16,402 nucleotides of DNA from Baffinella frigidus (taxonomy: Eukaryota > Cryptophyceae > Cryptomonadales > Baffinellaceae), in the NCBI GenBank assembly GCA_026770585.1, contig MU646788.1:85007-101408 (forward strand), written 5' to 3'. The position numbers and the translations under genes are program-made. Under the pieces are notes generated by a model, which had not been told where the DNA came from, searched no databases, and saw only the letters and a list, made by a program, of their open reading frames with translations. Position 1 is the first letter of the stretch. Every line of letters starts with the position of its first letter. Of the stretch, positions 16,074-16,402 are shown in pieces.

Positions 16074-16402
16074 GTACTGTCCGGGGCCCCTCCACTCCTC
16101 CTCCTCCTCCTCCCACGGTCTCACGCATCCTGCGGAAGGAGCACGTGGTAGTACTCCTTTCGCAGCGGGGCAGGGTGCTGGCGGTGCGGCGTATTCGGTA
16201 CCATCAGCAGGGTGCAGACGTTGCGGCGTGGGTGCTCACGCGGTGCTGGGCGTCAACTTTGAAGCGGGGAAGATCCCGGGCTGGGATCTTCCAAGTAGCC
16301 TGAGAGTGGAACACGCAAGGCAGTCACGACCGACCGTCTGGCTTCGGCGTCCGCGTGACCGGTCACGTGGGCGTTCACGAGCCTGCCGGCGGGGCTGTTC
16401 CA
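16074..16402. other. Right end, no supported feature
   Basis: It contains a (TCC)n run at about 16090-16112 and a small hairpin GATCCCGGGCTGGGATC at about 16272-16288. One plus frame is open from 16016 to about 16300 but shows no motif I recognise. The fibrinogen-like gene may continue through or beyond this part. Confidence 0.4.

Noticed and set aside
1-16402. tRNA or rRNA genes
   Set aside because: No cloverleaf with A and B box spacing and no rRNA-like conserved stretch was seen on either strand.

Overview
This is eukaryotic nuclear DNA from a GC-rich, intron-rich alga. None of the coding content is bacterial in layout: three genes are built from short exons (44 to 315 bp) joined by GT-AG introns whose phases agree all the way through. 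One protein begins with a signal peptide followed by Phe at the predicted cleavage site (SSSA/FLIS), the bipartite targeting mark of red-lineage complex plastids. A cryptophyte or another alga with a secondary red plastid fits best; the species cannot be named from sequence alone.

Layout: (1) 20-3145, plus strand: the 3' part of an LpxD-type acyltransferase gene (lipid A pathway), six exons, entering from the left edge. (2) 3146-4052: convergent intergenic DNA with a short inverted-repeat element and a decayed copy of the neighbouring gene's last exon. (3) 12074 down to 4053, minus strand: a 14-exon gene of about 516 codons for a plastid-targeted atypical short-chain dehydrogenase/reductase (NmrA/Tic62/HCF244-like) with an unrecognised C-terminal region of about 170 residues. 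(4) 12075-12207: a 133-bp spacer between two divergent start codons. (5) 12208 to the right part of the window, plus strand: a secreted protein with a fibrinogen C-terminal-like domain, eight or more exons, probably continuing past the window. The three products have no obvious common pathway.

The non-coding DNA is unusual. Introns are filled with degenerate telomere-like heptamers (CCCTAAA, CCCTGAA, CCCTCAA, CCCTTAA), and the C-rich strand is nearly always the sense strand of the host gene. Four introns in three genes end in the same ten bases, CCTGAAGCAG, which look like a heptamer turned into a 3' splice site. At least ten short inverted-repeat (MITE-like) elements of about 100-170 bp lie in the introns and spacers. 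Five of these share CTAG-type ends, and three elements start just after a 5' splice site or a copied one. Many exons of all three genes have a nearby partial or complete second copy. At least three such copies (of exons 5, 10 and 13 of the reductase gene) stay open and keep the original splice phases, so they may be alternative exons. I consider this exon duplication plus the oriented telomere-like intron filler the main discovery candidate.
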